Below, piece by piece: positions 1 through 9,616 of a stretch of 64,000 nt of DNA. The DNA comes from Vibrio sp. S9_S30 (GTDB lineage: Bacteria > Pseudomonadota > Gammaproteobacteria > Enterobacterales > Vibrionaceae), in the NCBI RefSeq assembly GCF_014694455.1, contig NZ_JAAUWT010000011.1, positions 62,001 to 126,000 on the forward strand, given 5' to 3'. How positions within the stretch are numbered: the stretch's first letter is position 1; each line of letters starts with the position of its first letter. Both the position numbers and the translations under genes were made by a program. Under the pieces are notes generated by a model. The model was not told the origin of the DNA. It saw only the letters and a list, made by a program, of their open reading frames with translations, and did not search any database.

Positions 1-202
1 TCCATTCAAGAATTAAAAATCCATTCGCCATTTTATAAATCCACCTTGCCCTCCTCGAAAATGTGATTATCTTCTCAAAGTTTGATCTGTATTTAAGGAA
101 ACTCCGATTTAACTAAGCAGAGTTGCATAGTCATCATGGTTCGCATTGTCACAACCGATTACAATTGGATAACTTTTGAATTAATATCACAAACCTTCTT
201 TG

Positions 203-1843
203 ATGAGTCGTACTACGTATCATTTTTTCGCTTACCTTCTCGCTGCAGTGTGCTCACTCAGCTCAAAGGAAATAGCCGCCTCACAGCAAACCATTAACGT
301 GGGTTTGCAGTGGGTTCACCAATTTCAGTTTGCTGGTTATTATGCCGCAATCGATCAAGGCTATTATGCAGAAAAAGGGCTACACATTAATTTGGTGGAA
401 GGATCGCCCACATTAAATATCACTGAAGAAGTGCTGTCTGGAACATTGGATTTTGGCGTCGGAAATGATGAGCTTGTACTTCAGCGTTTAAAAGGTAAAC
501 CACTGGTTGCCATTGCCGCGACTTTTCAATATTCGCCCTATGTATTACTGACTCTTGAGGCTTCTGGGATAAAAACACCCAAAGATTTAGAAGGTAAACG
601 AATCATGACCTTCAATGGTCAGATGCCTCCTTCTTATCTCTCCATGTTAACGTCTGTTGATGCGGATGTTTCTTCCATAACAATTCAAAAATCATCGTTT
701 AATGTGCAAGACCTCATTGAAGGCAAAGTCGATGCCTTCAATGCTTACTTACCCTACGAGCCCTATCTACTCAAAAAACAAAACATCAATTTCAATACCC
801 TCGATCCTGGAGCGTATGGCGTCGATTTTTATAGTGATTTTATTTTTACACGTGAATCATTGGTCAAAGAAAATCCACAACTCGTCGACCAATTTCGGGA
901 AGCGACACTTCGAGGGTGGCGCTACGCTCTCGATAACCCTGAAGAAATCATTCAGATCATCCAAAATAAATATAACAACACCAAAACACTCGACGAATTA
1001 CGCTATGAAGCACTCGCGATTTCCAATCTCGTTCGTTCGGATCTGGTTGATATTGGCTACATCAATGAAAGCCGAATTGAAAAAATGGCCGCGATATTGA
1101 TCCAAGAGAATTTAGTCGATGATCTCTACCATCTTGACGGGCTGGTGTATCACGCTGAAAAAGAACAAATTGCTGACGCTAGGCAAAAGGTGTTCTGGCT
1201 GTCACTCATATTAATTTCTCTGACTGGCGTATGCACCATCCTGATGCTTCTTATGCGACGCTTAAAGCAAGAAATGGTCAGCCGAAAAAAAGTTGAAGAA
1301 CAACTCCGCCACCTCGCTTCTGTTGACCCTCTCACGAGCCTATACAATCGAAGAATGTTTGCGAGTTTGATGGAAAAAGCCTCGAACACGGCTCGTAGAA
1401 CACAAATCCCTTATAGCTTGGTTATTCTCGATATTGATCTATTCAAAGCAATCAATGACCAACACGGGCATAACACAGGCGACAAGGTGATCGTGGGCGT
1501 TGCGGATACGATAAAAAATGTGGCGAGAAGTTGCGACGTCTGTGCCCGCTTTGGTGGTGAAGAGTTTATTATTCTATTACCAGATACTGATTTACTCGGC
1601 GCCACCTCTTTTGCCTCAAGGCTGCGCGAAAGAGTCAATCATCAACCCTTTTATTCTGATGATGATCATACTTTTAAGGTGACGTGCTCGTTTGGTGTCG
1701 TGGAATGGAACCTTACAATGAGTCTCGATGAGCTTATCTCACGAGCGGACGACGCCCTCTACAAAGCTAAGAGAAGCGGAAGAGATAAAATTTGTACCTA
1801 TCGTGACCATACAGAAAAAATACTGGACCCCATTGAATCCTAA
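203..1843 (+). CDS. Periplasmic NMT1/THI5-like sensor diguanylate cyclase
   Basis: Probable membrane diguanylate cyclase that makes c-di-GMP in response to a periplasmic ligand. Seen: a signal peptide (about residues 1-27), an NMT1/THI5-like substrate-binding domain (about 30-310, with the family-style GLQWVHQFQFAGYY start), one transmembrane helix (about 330-350), then a GGDEF domain with DPLTSLYNRR and an active-site RFGGEEF. RSCD sits five residues before GGEEF and fits the RxxD product-inhibition site, so the enzyme looks catalytically intact and feedback controlled. The ATG at 203 is preferred over the TTG just before it; no strong ribosome site is visible. The ligand is unknown; relatives of the domain bind thiamine precursors or sulfonates. 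Confidence 0.85.
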   Translation: MSRTTYHFFAYLLAAVCSLSSKEIAASQQTINVGLQWVHQFQFAGYYAAIDQGYYAEKGLHINLVEGSPTLNITEEVLSGTLDFGVGNDELVLQRLKGKPLVAIAATFQYSPYVLLTLEASGIKTPKDLEGKRIMTFNGQMPPSYLSMLTSVDADVSSITIQKSSFNVQDLIEGKVDAFNAYLPYEPYLLKKQNINFNTLDPGAYGVDFYSDFIFTRESLVKENPQLVDQFREATLRGWRYALDNPEEIIQIIQNKYNNTKTLDELRYEALAISNLVRSDLVDIGYINESRIEKMAAILIQENLVDDLYHLDGLVYHAEKEQIADARQKVFWLSLILISLTGVCTILMLLMRRLKQEMVSRKKVEEQLRHLASVDPLTSLYNRRMFASLMEKASNTARRTQIPYSLVILDIDLFKAINDQHGHNTGDKVIVGVADTIKNVARSCDVCARFGGEEFIILLPDTDLLGATSFASRLRERVNHQPFYSDDDHTFKVTCSFGVVEWNLTMSLDELISRADDALYKAKRSGRDKICTYRDHTEKILDPIES

Positions 1844-1921
1844 TTCGTATCACTTGAAGAGAAATACAAGCTGAAAGTGCGGTCTCTCAGCTTGTGACCA
1901 ACTCGTAAAAAGTCAGCGACT

Positions 1922-2161
1922 TTAGGCAATGCTGGTTTCTTTTATTTCTTTTATTTCTGTTTTTACCGAACTAGTGTGTTCATGATTGCATATTCGGCAG
2001 TAAAGCCTTTGTTCCATTTTATGGTTGTTGTCACCATTAAAAATATGGAACATCATTTGATTAGCCTTTTCCAACAGCGTTGTACATTGCGGTGTGGTTT
2101 TGCACATAATGGCTTTATGGTGGGTCTTCTTCCCACACGCTTCACAATATACCTTAGGCAT
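1922..2161 (-). CDS. Small Cys/His-rich putative zinc-binding protein
   Basis: A 79-residue protein of unknown function. It has two CxxC knuckles (YCEACG near the N-terminus and YCRICNHEH near the C-terminus) plus further Cys and His residues between them, consistent with a treble-clef or zinc-ribbon fold. The C-terminal tail is charged (KTEIKEIKETSIA). It stands alone, convergent with the upstream diguanylate cyclase. The patterned Cys spacing argues that it is a real gene and not a chance frame. No catalytic residues are recognisable, and nucleic-acid or protein binding would be a guess. Confidence 0.6.
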   Translation of the reverse strand: MPKVYCEACGKKTHHKAIMCKTTPQCTTLLEKANQMMFHIFNGDNNHKMEQRLYCRICNHEHTSSVKTEIKEIKETSIA

Positions 2162-2649
2162 TACTGGTTTCCTTTTAGCGCTTTTGAACTAAGTAGACCT
2201 AATTAGAGCAAACCTGTTCACTATTATTAATTCTGATACTAATATTTGTGGCGGGCGTAACATATTTTCCGAACTTTATACTCACCTAACACGATTATTG
2301 TGCTTGGTGTCATAATAAAAGTATTTTGCTTAAGAAAAATACGATATCTAGTCCTTTATTTATCACTAATAAAGACAACAGCAATTAAAGGCTAATGAAT
2401 TCTTGTCCAACTCGATATGCTCAAGCACCCTCCCTCAAGAAGCTTGGTTCAGCTAGAGGTCACTTGGGTATATGGTTCAATAAAAATGCCCTCGGATAAA
2501 CGAAGGCATTTTTGCTGTATAAGAAAACCTGTTCCTAAGCGCTAGACACTAAAGAGCACTCAACACCAAAGAGCCATTAATGTCTAAGGACTATTAAAAT
2601 GCCTAAGGACTATCCACTCCTAAAAACAAAGACTTCTGTGCTACCAAAC
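2162..2649. other. Intergenic region, 488 bp, without a recognisable gene
   Basis: No plausible coding frame is seen. The stretch carries a hairpin terminator at 2482-2513 and, at 2571-2605, a short imperfect repeat of a 'taaggactat' phrase. It probably holds the divergent-side promoter of the small zinc-binding protein and the 3' untranslated end of the put transcript. Confidence 0.5.
2482..2513 (-). terminator. Rho-independent terminator downstream of putP
   Basis: Inverted repeat aaaaatgcc / ggcattttt, with an inner tcg/cga extension across a single mismatch, closes a six-base loop. On the minus strand it ends in a run of T, so it can stop the put operon transcript about 140 nt past the putP stop. 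It is A/T-symmetrical and could also work on the plus strand. Confidence 0.65.
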
Positions 2650-4140
2650 TTAGTCAAGTTCCTGCAACTGCTTTTCAAATTCGGCATGTTGCGCTTTCAC
2701 TTCGTCAGAAGGCGCGTCGGTCACTAAGCTGAACGCAATAATAGAGATTGTTGACAATATAATCCCCGGCACAATTTCGTATACATCGAACCAGCCACCT
2801 GAAAGCTGCTTCCATACCACAATCGTGATGCCTCCCACTAGAATACCCGCAAGCGCGCCGTTGCGATTCATACCGACCCAAAATAGGCTTAATACGATGG
2901 CAGGACCAAACGCGGCACCAAAACCCGCCCAAGCATAAGAAACTAATCCAAGGACTGAGCTGTCTGGGTTCATCGCAAGGAACAAAGCAATCAGTGACAA
3001 CAGAATAACCGCAATTCGACCAACGGTGACAACTTGCTCAGGTGACGCTTCGTTATTAAACACTTGCTTGTAAAAGTCTTCTGCCAAAGCCGATGACGAT
3101 ACTAGCAACTGCGAATCCGCTGTACTCATGATCGCCGCAAGAATGGCAGCCAAAAGAATGCCCGCGATAATAGGATGGAAAATCGCATTAACAAGCAGCA
3201 TGAAGATTTTCTCGCCATCCGCCAGATCACTGCCTTGACCATTCAGGTAAACCAAACCAACCAAACCCACTAACATAGCGCCAACCATGGACAGCGCCGA
3301 CCAAATAACCGCAATACGTCGTGCTTTAACGAGATCTCGATTGCTTCTTGAAGCTTTGAAGCGAGCCAAAATATGCGGCTGACCAAAGTAACCCAAGCCC
3401 CATGCAACCAAGGAAATGATCGCGATGGCGGTCAGTGGTTCACCTTTGGAGTCATTCCACAACGTCAGAAGCTCTGGGTTAATGCTCTTCAGATCCGCCG
3501 TCAATTGGCCAAGCCCCCCATCCATTGCAGCAATAGGGACAATCAGAAGCGCCGCCGCCATTAACAAGCCTTGAACAAGATCCGTCCAAGACACCGCTAA
3601 GAAGCCACCAAATAAGGTGTAAGACACCACACAAACTGTACCGATGATAACCGCTGTGGTGTAGTCCAATCCAAATACCGTTTCAAACAGTTTGCCTCCT
3701 GCAACCAAGCCTGAGCTGGTATAAAAAAGGAAGAACAAAAGGATAAAGAAAGCAGAGATTGTCTGAATCAATTTCGATTTATCTTGGAATCGACGCGATA
3801 AGAATTCGGGTAACGTTAACGCATCGGTCGTAATACTGTAAGTACGTAGACGCTTGGCGTTAATTAGCCAGTTTGCCCATGTCCCTAACAGCAGACCACC
3901 CGCTAGCCAAAATGCTTCAATACCCGCAGCATAAGCGTAACCTGGTAAACCCAGTAATAACCATCCACTCATATCCGATGCCCCCGCGGAAAGTGCCGCT
4001 GGCCATGGTCCTAGTGAACGTCCACCTAAAAAGTAATCACTTGAATTTGAAGTACGCTTATAAGCAATAATACCGATTGCAAGCATCAAAATAAGATACG
4101 CGATAAAGGTGCCAGTAATAGCAAAGCTATTCTCAATCAT
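2650..4140 (-). CDS. putP: Sodium/proline symporter PutP
   Basis: Inner-membrane Na+-coupled proline importer of the sodium:solute symporter family, 496 residues, the usual PutP length. About 13 hydrophobic segments are visible. The N-terminal third has the family-typical SSDYFLGGRSLGPW and AGASDMSGWLLLGLPG. A consensus-like AAGG ribosome site lies just upstream of the ATG. It is the last gene of putA / PutA-C-domain / putP, 88 bp after the preceding gene, so uptake and oxidation of proline are co-expressed. The V. vulnificus putAP operon is known to be activated by PutR and CRP; a similar arrangement is inferred here. Confidence 0.95.
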   Translation of the reverse strand: MIENSFAITGTFIAYLILMLAIGIIAYKRTSNSSDYFLGGRSLGPWPAALSAGASDMSGWLLLGLPGYAYAAGIEAFWLAGGLLLGTWANWLINAKRLRTYSITTDALTLPEFLSRRFQDKSKLIQTISAFFILLFFLFYTSSGLVAGGKLFETVFGLDYTTAVIIGTVCVVSYTLFGGFLAVSWTDLVQGLLMAAALLIVPIAAMDGGLGQLTADLKSINPELLTLWNDSKGEPLTAIAIISLVAWGLGYFGQPHILARFKASRSNRDLVKARRIAVIWSALSMVGAMLVGLVGLVYLNGQGSDLADGEKIFMLLVNAIFHPIIAGILLAAILAAIMSTADSQLLVSSSALAEDFYKQVFNNEASPEQVVTVGRIAVILLSLIALFLAMNPDSSVLGLVSYAWAGFGAAFGPAIVLSLFWVGMNRNGALAGILVGGITIVVWKQLSGGWFDVYEIVPGIILSTISIIAFSLVTDAPSDEVKAQHAEFEKQLQELD

Positions 4141-4228
4141 ATAAAACTCCTTGTTTTATTTTTTCTCTTCCATGTAGATTCTCCCCCAGCTGGCTCAACC
4201 AATTAGAGGAGAAACTGGCATGAATTGG

Positions 4229-4927
4229 CTAGTGGTCATCACTCCCGAGCTCAAGCAAGGTCGCGTTTCCACCGACTGCCGTTATATTGATAGTGCGCGT
4301 TCGTTCAGTCACGAAGCGCAAAGCCAGGAAAGGATCTAATGCTGTCGGAAGACCGACAAGATCCGTTTCACTGATAAACGAAACGATGGCGCCGTTTCGA
4401 TTAGATAAACTTCGGTTAAGAAGAATTTCCTGTTCCGAGGAGCCCACGAAACCTAAAGAGCGAACGTCACACTCCAGTATTTCCTGCCAAGACTCTCTCG
4501 GAATGGTTTGTAAAAGATGAGCAGGTAATGAGGCACTTGAAACCGCCTGAGCGATAGCCTGTGTTAACACTTCATCATCCGAGCTCAAGATAACGGTATT
4601 TCCAGCCAATAGAGCACAGATCAGCTGAGCGGTAATGGCCTGTCGCCCAGCATCGGACAACTCATCTTGAAGCAATAGACAAACCCCTCTGCCCGCTGTG
4701 TAAAGTTCGTTTGTCTCACCAGTGGGGCCAGGCATTAAATGGGGGGTCGCCAGCAATGCTTCACTTTTCTCTCGGTGATAGGAACAAACCGAGCCGATCG
4801 CAAGAACCTGTTGGCTCAGTGCCTGACTGAAAGAGGTCATGACCGCGCTGCGTTGTTCGTAGCCCGTCAGATTCCAATTTTCCCATGCTGTGTATGCATC
4901 TGAAAAACAAGTGACTTGATGTACCAT
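4229..4927 (-). CDS. Detached PutA C-terminal ALDH-superfamily domain protein
   Basis: A 232-residue protein matching the non-catalytic C-terminal ALDH-superfamily domain that ends long PutA enzymes. Shared signatures are PGPTGETNE, an RG-x-CLLL strand and the C-terminal INITAVGGNATLLELG, which parallels the end of E. coli PutA. In the family this domain helps seal the substrate tunnel and support oligomerisation. Here it is a separate gene starting 11 bp after putA, with its own AAGGAG ribosome site. It lacks the catalytic Cys/Glu of active aldehyde dehydrogenases, so it is unlikely to be a dehydrogenase alone. Inference: it assembles with the short PutA as a split subunit. Confidence 0.7.
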   Translation of the reverse strand: MVHQVTCFSDAYTAWENWNLTGYEQRSAVMTSFSQALSQQVLAIGSVCSYHREKSEALLATPHLMPGPTGETNELYTAGRGVCLLLQDELSDAGRQAITAQLICALLAGNTVILSSDDEVLTQAIAQAVSSASLPAHLLQTIPRESWQEILECDVRSLGFVGSSEQEILLNRSLSNRNGAIVSFISETDLVGLPTALDPFLALRFVTERTRTINITAVGGNATLLELGSDDH

Positions 4928-4938
4928 AACGGTTCTCC

Positions 4939-7900
4939 TTATGCGTAAACAGCTTGAGTGAATCGGATCAGATAATGTGGACCGCCGGCTTTTGGTCCCG
5001 TACCCGACAGCCCTTGACCACCAAAAGGTTGAACGCCGACAACCGCACCAACTTGGTCGCGATTGATATAGCAGTTACCCACGCGGGCATGTTTCTCGAT
5101 CCAACGGTAGGTGGTTTCATTTCGGCTGTGCACCCCCATGGTCAAACCGAAGCCTGTGTCGTTAATTTGTTGCACCACATCGGCAATCTGATTCGCTTTA
5201 AAACGCACAATATGAAGAATCGGTCCAAAATGTTCTTTCTCTAACACCGAAATATTGTCAATTTCGAATGCTGAGGGAGCCACATAATCACCATTTGCGC
5301 AGGCGTGAGAAAGCTCGGCTTGCGCGACCAATTTTTGTGTACTCGACATTTTGTCAATGTGTGCGAGCAAATGGGTCTTAGCCGTTTGATCGATAACCGG
5401 TCCCACATCGGTTTTATGTAAGTAAGGTAAGCCCACGTCTAATTGCGCCATTGCCCCTTGAATGAGCGACGTAATTCGATCGGCGATGTCTTCTTGAACA
5501 AACAGAACTCGAAGTGCAGAACAACGTTGACCAGCTGAAGCAAAAGCCGAACGTATCACGTCGCGAACCACCTGCTCTGGTAAGGCAGTACTGTCAACAA
5601 TCATGGCATTCTGCCCTCCCGTTTCCGCAATAAACGGAACCGGTGCGGCTTCTCGGCTTGCCAAGGTTGCATTGATTCGCTGAGCCGTTTCCGTCGACCC
5701 TGTAAACGCCACTCCCGCGATGGCAGAGTGAGAAGTTAATGCGTGACCAATTTCACGACCAATACCCGGCAATAACTGAATAACACCCGCAGGTACGCCC
5801 GCTTCTAGCATCAACTCAATCGCTTTAACGGCGATAAGGCTGGTTTGCTCCGCGGGTTTTGCCACAACCGTGTTACCCGCGACCAATGCTGCTGTTACTT
5901 GACCAAGGAAAATAGCGAGTGGGAAGTTCCATGGGCTAATGCAAACAAACACACCACGCCCTTCACGCGTTACCTGCTTAGTTGACCCATCAAATGCAGT
6001 AATGTGCTGAGCTTTCAGCAGGTTGGCTTGATTTGCATAAAAACGACAGAAATCGACCGCTTCGCGCACCTCATCAATACAGTCGTGAATGGTTTTTCCA
6101 GCCTCGTGATGACACAACGCCACTAACTCGGCTAAATCACGCTCCATAAGATCGGCAAGCGTATTTAAATAGGCACCCCGAGTTTCGGTGGTTTGGCTGC
6201 GCCATTCATCAACGTTGGAAGCAGCAATGTTCAATGCTTCGGAAACATGATCAAGGCTTGCAAATGCCACGCTACCTACATACTTGTTGCGATCATAAGG
6301 GGCAGTAACCTTGGTTGGTTGGATCCCTTCCTTGATCATGCTTTCAAAAAGGTTCACACCATCAATGATTGGCGCACCTTGCCATTGACGCTCGCTAAAG
6401 GCGTGAACGGCTTTTTCAAACGCTTCCGCTTCGCTGTCAATATCGACATTGACACCGATTGAGTTTTTACGGTCGCCAAAAATGTCACCCGGCAAAGGAA
6501 TTTGAGTATTGTTCAACGTATCAAAGGCCAGCAGCGAGTTGACGGGATGATGAGTCAAGGTCTCGACAGGGCAACGAGCATCCACTAACCGGTGGACGAA
6601 CGAGCTGTTGGCACCATTTTCAAGCAGGCGACGAACAAGGTATGGGAGTAAGTCTTTGTGGCTTCCAACTGGTGCATAAATACGAACCGATTGCCTAAAC
6701 GCAGACATCGCATGTTCGTACAACGCATCCCCCATCCCATGCAGACGCTGAAATTCATAGTCGTCATGATCGGTCATCACTGCAATCGCAGTAACCGTAT
6801 GCGCATTATGGCTAGCGAATTGTGGGAAAATATTGCCGCGCACTTCTGCACTCAACAAAAAGCGTGCGCACGCTAAATAAGATACGTCCGTCGCTTCTTT
6901 ACGGGTATACACGGGATAGTTTTCGTATCCGCCTTGCTGCGACCACTTAATTTCGCTGTCCCAGTACGCGCCCTTCACTAAGCGTAATGGGATTAAATCA
7001 CCCTGATCTTTTGCCAGACCGTTTAGCCAAACCAATACAGGTAGAGCACGCTTTGAGTAGGCTTGGACAACCAACCCAAACTTTCCCCAACCTTTAATAC
7101 TTTCACTTCGGTAAAGCTTTTCGAACAGCTTCAGTGACAGCTCTAAGCGATCCGCTTCTTCCGCGTCAATCGTTATTGCGACATCCAACGCACGCGCTCT
7201 TTCAAGCAATTTAAGCACTGTGGAATACATCTCATCCATCACGCGCTCGTAGTTCGCGACTTCGTAGCGAGGATGCAGGGCGGATAGCTTAATAGAAACA
7301 GACGGAGCTGGGCTCGTGTCCAATCCGTACCCATCACGTCCCACGGCTTCAATGGCCATGATGTAGTCTTTAAAATATTTGTCGGCATCTGCCTCTGTCA
7401 GCGCGGCTTCACCCAACATATCAAAAGAGTACGTATAGCCTTTATCGCGCATCTTTTTGCCGTTCTTTTGCGCTTCAGAAATCGTGCGCCCAAGAACGAA
7501 TTGGTAGCCCATGATCTTCATCGCCTGATGCATCGCCTTACGAATGACGGGCTCAGAAAGCTTATTGACTAAACTATTGACGGCTTGAGTTGGGGATTTG
7601 GATTCCGTTTCTTTCAACCCCACCACTTTACCTGTCAGCATTAAGCCCCAAGTGGAGGCATTAACAAAAACCGAATCTGAGTTTTTCAGGTGAGACTTCC
7701 AATCGGCAACACTCAACTTATCGCGAATCAGTGCGTCTGCTGTTGCGGAATCGGGAATACGCATCAATGCTTCAGCCAAACACATCAAAAGAATGCCCTC
7801 TTGTGTATCTAAGCTGTATTCCAATAGAAGTGCATCAATCATCTGCACGGCATTTTTATCGGCACGGATAGCATTTATCAGTGCTGTGGTTTTTTCCTTC

Positions 7901-8058
7901 GTAGCACGCTTTTCATTATCAGAAGGGTTAGCTAACGGAATCAGTTGTTCTAACCATTGGGTTTCATCAACCATATACAATGGCGAGATCAATGACCAAA
8001 GTTGATCAAGCGGTTGCTCAACAAACTGTTTTGTCAACACATCAGTCGCTGTAAACAT
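4939..8058 (-). CDS. putA: Bifunctional proline dehydrogenase / P5C dehydrogenase PutA
   Basis: Oxidises proline to glutamate: an FAD-dependent proline dehydrogenase half (about residues 80-480) followed by an NAD-dependent L-glutamate-semialdehyde dehydrogenase half (about 520-1035). The ALDH half shows PFIAETGGQNA (general-base Glu) and AGQRCSALR (catalytic Cys). The protein has about 1,039 residues and lacks the N-terminal ribbon-helix-helix repressor domain of E. coli PutA (1,320 residues), so it should not autoregulate; putR next door fits that. The chain stops right after GGPHYLIRFTQ, exactly where long PutAs continue into the C-terminal domain encoded by the next gene. The ATG at 8058 has GAGGA about 8 nt upstream and is preferred over the TTG at 8070. 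Confidence 0.95.
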   Translation of the reverse strand: MFTATDVLTKQFVEQPLDQLWSLISPLYMVDETQWLEQLIPLANPSDNEKRATKEKTTALINAIRADKNAVQMIDALLLEYSLDTQEGILLMCLAEALMRIPDSATADALIRDKLSVADWKSHLKNSDSVFVNASTWGLMLTGKVVGLKETESKSPTQAVNSLVNKLSEPVIRKAMHQAMKIMGYQFVLGRTISEAQKNGKKMRDKGYTYSFDMLGEAALTEADADKYFKDYIMAIEAVGRDGYGLDTSPAPSVSIKLSALHPRYEVANYERVMDEMYSTVLKLLERARALDVAITIDAEEADRLELSLKLFEKLYRSESIKGWGKFGLVVQAYSKRALPVLVWLNGLAKDQGDLIPLRLVKGAYWDSEIKWSQQGGYENYPVYTRKEATDVSYLACARFLLSAEVRGNIFPQFASHNAHTVTAIAVMTDHDDYEFQRLHGMGDALYEHAMSAFRQSVRIYAPVGSHKDLLPYLVRRLLENGANSSFVHRLVDARCPVETLTHHPVNSLLAFDTLNNTQIPLPGDIFGDRKNSIGVNVDIDSEAEAFEKAVHAFSERQWQGAPIIDGVNLFESMIKEGIQPTKVTAPYDRNKYVGSVAFASLDHVSEALNIAASNVDEWRSQTTETRGAYLNTLADLMERDLAELVALCHHEAGKTIHDCIDEVREAVDFCRFYANQANLLKAQHITAFDGSTKQVTREGRGVFVCISPWNFPLAIFLGQVTAALVAGNTVVAKPAEQTSLIAVKAIELMLEAGVPAGVIQLLPGIGREIGHALTSHSAIAGVAFTGSTETAQRINATLASREAAPVPFIAETGGQNAMIVDSTALPEQVVRDVIRSAFASAGQRCSALRVLFVQEDIADRITSLIQGAMAQLDVGLPYLHKTDVGPVIDQTAKTHLLAHIDKMSSTQKLVAQAELSHACANGDYVAPSAFEIDNISVLEKEHFGPILHIVRFKANQIADVVQQINDTGFGLTMGVHSRNETTYRWIEKHARVGNCYINRDQVGAVVGVQPFGGQGLSGTGPKAGGPHYLIRFTQAVYA

Positions 8059-8404
8059 GCGTTTCCTCAATCTCAGTCCCGAATACAGTATCGGGGGGCA
8101 TCTACAATGGCTAGCAGTGTATTTTGAGCTTGAAAGAGATACTTGCCAAAAACTCCGAATTTTTTGGCAAAAAGTCGGATTTTTAACAAAGTAAAAACAT
8201 GATCACAGGGATTTCGCGACAGTTTATGCAATATAGTGCAAACAAATTTGCATAGGTTTAACGCATCCAACACCGTCTTCCAATCGGAAATATCGCATTA
8301 GGTTGATTGATACAGGAAGTCTATCGATACACGAGGTTTATCAGCGTGTGGGGATAATAAACATGTGAGGATGATAAACACATCGAAAACAGGGACGAAT
8401 GGCT
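8059..8404 (-). promoter_or_regulatory. putA upstream region (putR-putA intergenic)
   Basis: 346 bp between putR and putA, AT-rich toward putR. By analogy with V. vulnificus putAP, which CRP and PutR co-activate at overlapping sites, the operon promoter should lie here. A half-match to the CRP consensus (TGTGATCATG on the minus strand, near 8195-8205) is visible, but the second half is poor, so no exact site is claimed. Confidence 0.45.
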
Positions 8405-9199
8405 TCAGTGCTTATTCAAAAGACGTTTTTTATAAACAGAAGGGGAAATGCCCTGAAGACGTGAAAATGTGTGAGTAAATGTACTTTGCCCCGAAAACCC
8501 TGCCAGTTCAGCGATATGCCCTAAACTTAGGCTGCCTTGTTCGATGAGTTTTTTCGACATGTCGACACGCTTTCCGAGTACATATTGGTGCGGAGTGACG
8601 CCCGTTTGCTCTTTGAAAAGCCGATGAAACTGACTTTCTCCTAGAAAAACACTGCCTGCAAGCTGGGTAACGGTGATTCTGTGGCTCAGATGCTGTTCGA
8701 TATAGCGGTCGACTGCATCCATATCCAGTCTGTCGTCTTTTTGTATCGCTTGGAACGATTTTAGATGACGTTGTAAAAGTGCAATCACGGTATCATTGCA
8801 TGCTCGGCTCAATAACTCGTCCGTTGGACTGTCACGCATTTCGCCCACAAGCATAGCAATTAATTGCTGTATCTGGCCATCAAGCTGGAAATAGATATCT
8901 TTCTTTCCTAGCTCATTTAATTTTTGTAATACCAGAGGGTCGTATTCATTCATCCTCGGCATATTAAGTACGAGAATATCCGACTTGCCTATTCCACCAA
9001 AGGCATGCTGTGAAGAAGCCGTAACCACACAGCCTTGACCAGGACCAATAAAGTTACTAACTCCAGCCACATCAAATTCTGCCTGCCCATTTAGCCCAAT
9101 AACGATTTGAGTGTACTCATGATCGTGATTATTCATTTCACTGGGAAGCGTCATCACCAGAGCAGGCTTAGGATCATTAAGACTGTTATTATTTTTCAT
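8405..9199 (-). CDS. putR: AraC-family activator of the put operon (PutR-like)
   Basis: A 264-residue AraC/XylS regulator: a cupin-like N-terminal sensor domain (about residues 20-90, with HDHEYTQIVIGLNGQ and GPGQGCVV) and two C-terminal helix-turn-helix motifs (about 165-260, ending IAELAGFSGQSTFTHTFSR). It sits directly upstream of putA in the same orientation. V. vulnificus PutR is an AraC-type activator of putAP, so the name rests on family plus position. The probable effector is proline. The ATG at 9199 is the only sensible start. Confidence 0.8.
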   Translation of the reverse strand: MKNNNSLNDPKPALVMTLPSEMNNHDHEYTQIVIGLNGQAEFDVAGVSNFIGPGQGCVVTASSQHAFGGIGKSDILVLNMPRMNEYDPLVLQKLNELGKKDIYFQLDGQIQQLIAMLVGEMRDSPTDELLSRACNDTVIALLQRHLKSFQAIQKDDRLDMDAVDRYIEQHLSHRITVTQLAGSVFLGESQFHRLFKEQTGVTPHQYVLGKRVDMSKKLIEQGSLSLGHIAELAGFSGQSTFTHTFSRLQGISPSVYKKRLLNKH

Positions 9200-9616
9200 A
9201 GTAACACCAGAAATTCATAGTCTTACGCGCAATGCGGCGGTATAACAATATGAAACAAGATCATAAAGATTGAATTAGTCCTATTGAGCAGTGTACCTGT
9301 AGGCTTCAACTTGAGTCAAAAAAGGTTACATTTCACGGAACAATGATCAAGTGCACATAAATTACGGTCAATGCTTACTCAATCCACTTTAATTGCATTT
9401 TTTTATATCAAAACTAAGAAAATTGTGAAATTCTCAATGACAGAGTAGACTTATTAGACTTCAATAAGTTGGATGAAGTTGTTTTACTCATTAGCTCAAG
9501 TAACGAAGAGACTGAATATACAAAATTTCATACTTAATTTAAGTCAAATTCAGTCAAAATTATGACCTTATTAGAGCAGTAAGGTTACTTACGAAATGAA
9601 TATCATGCAGGGACTT
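9200..9616. other. Divergent intergenic region, putR / PEGA-protein gene
   Basis: About 400 bp, AT-rich, holding the promoters of two divergent genes. No coding frame and no clear terminator were seen. Candidate -10 boxes are many because of the base composition, so none is singled out. Confidence 0.4.

Noticed and set aside
4287..4520. Plus-strand frames inside putA, the PutA C-domain gene, the chemosensory genes and others
   Set aside because: They are antisense shadows of clearly real genes, with no independent start signals.
8190..8212. CRP site upstream of putA
   Set aside because: One half-site fits but the other is poor; CRP control is expected from V. vulnificus, but the exact site cannot be placed.
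8073..8273. 66-codon minus-strand frame between putR and putA
   Set aside because: No ribosome site, low-complexity amino acid content; sits in the operon promoter region.
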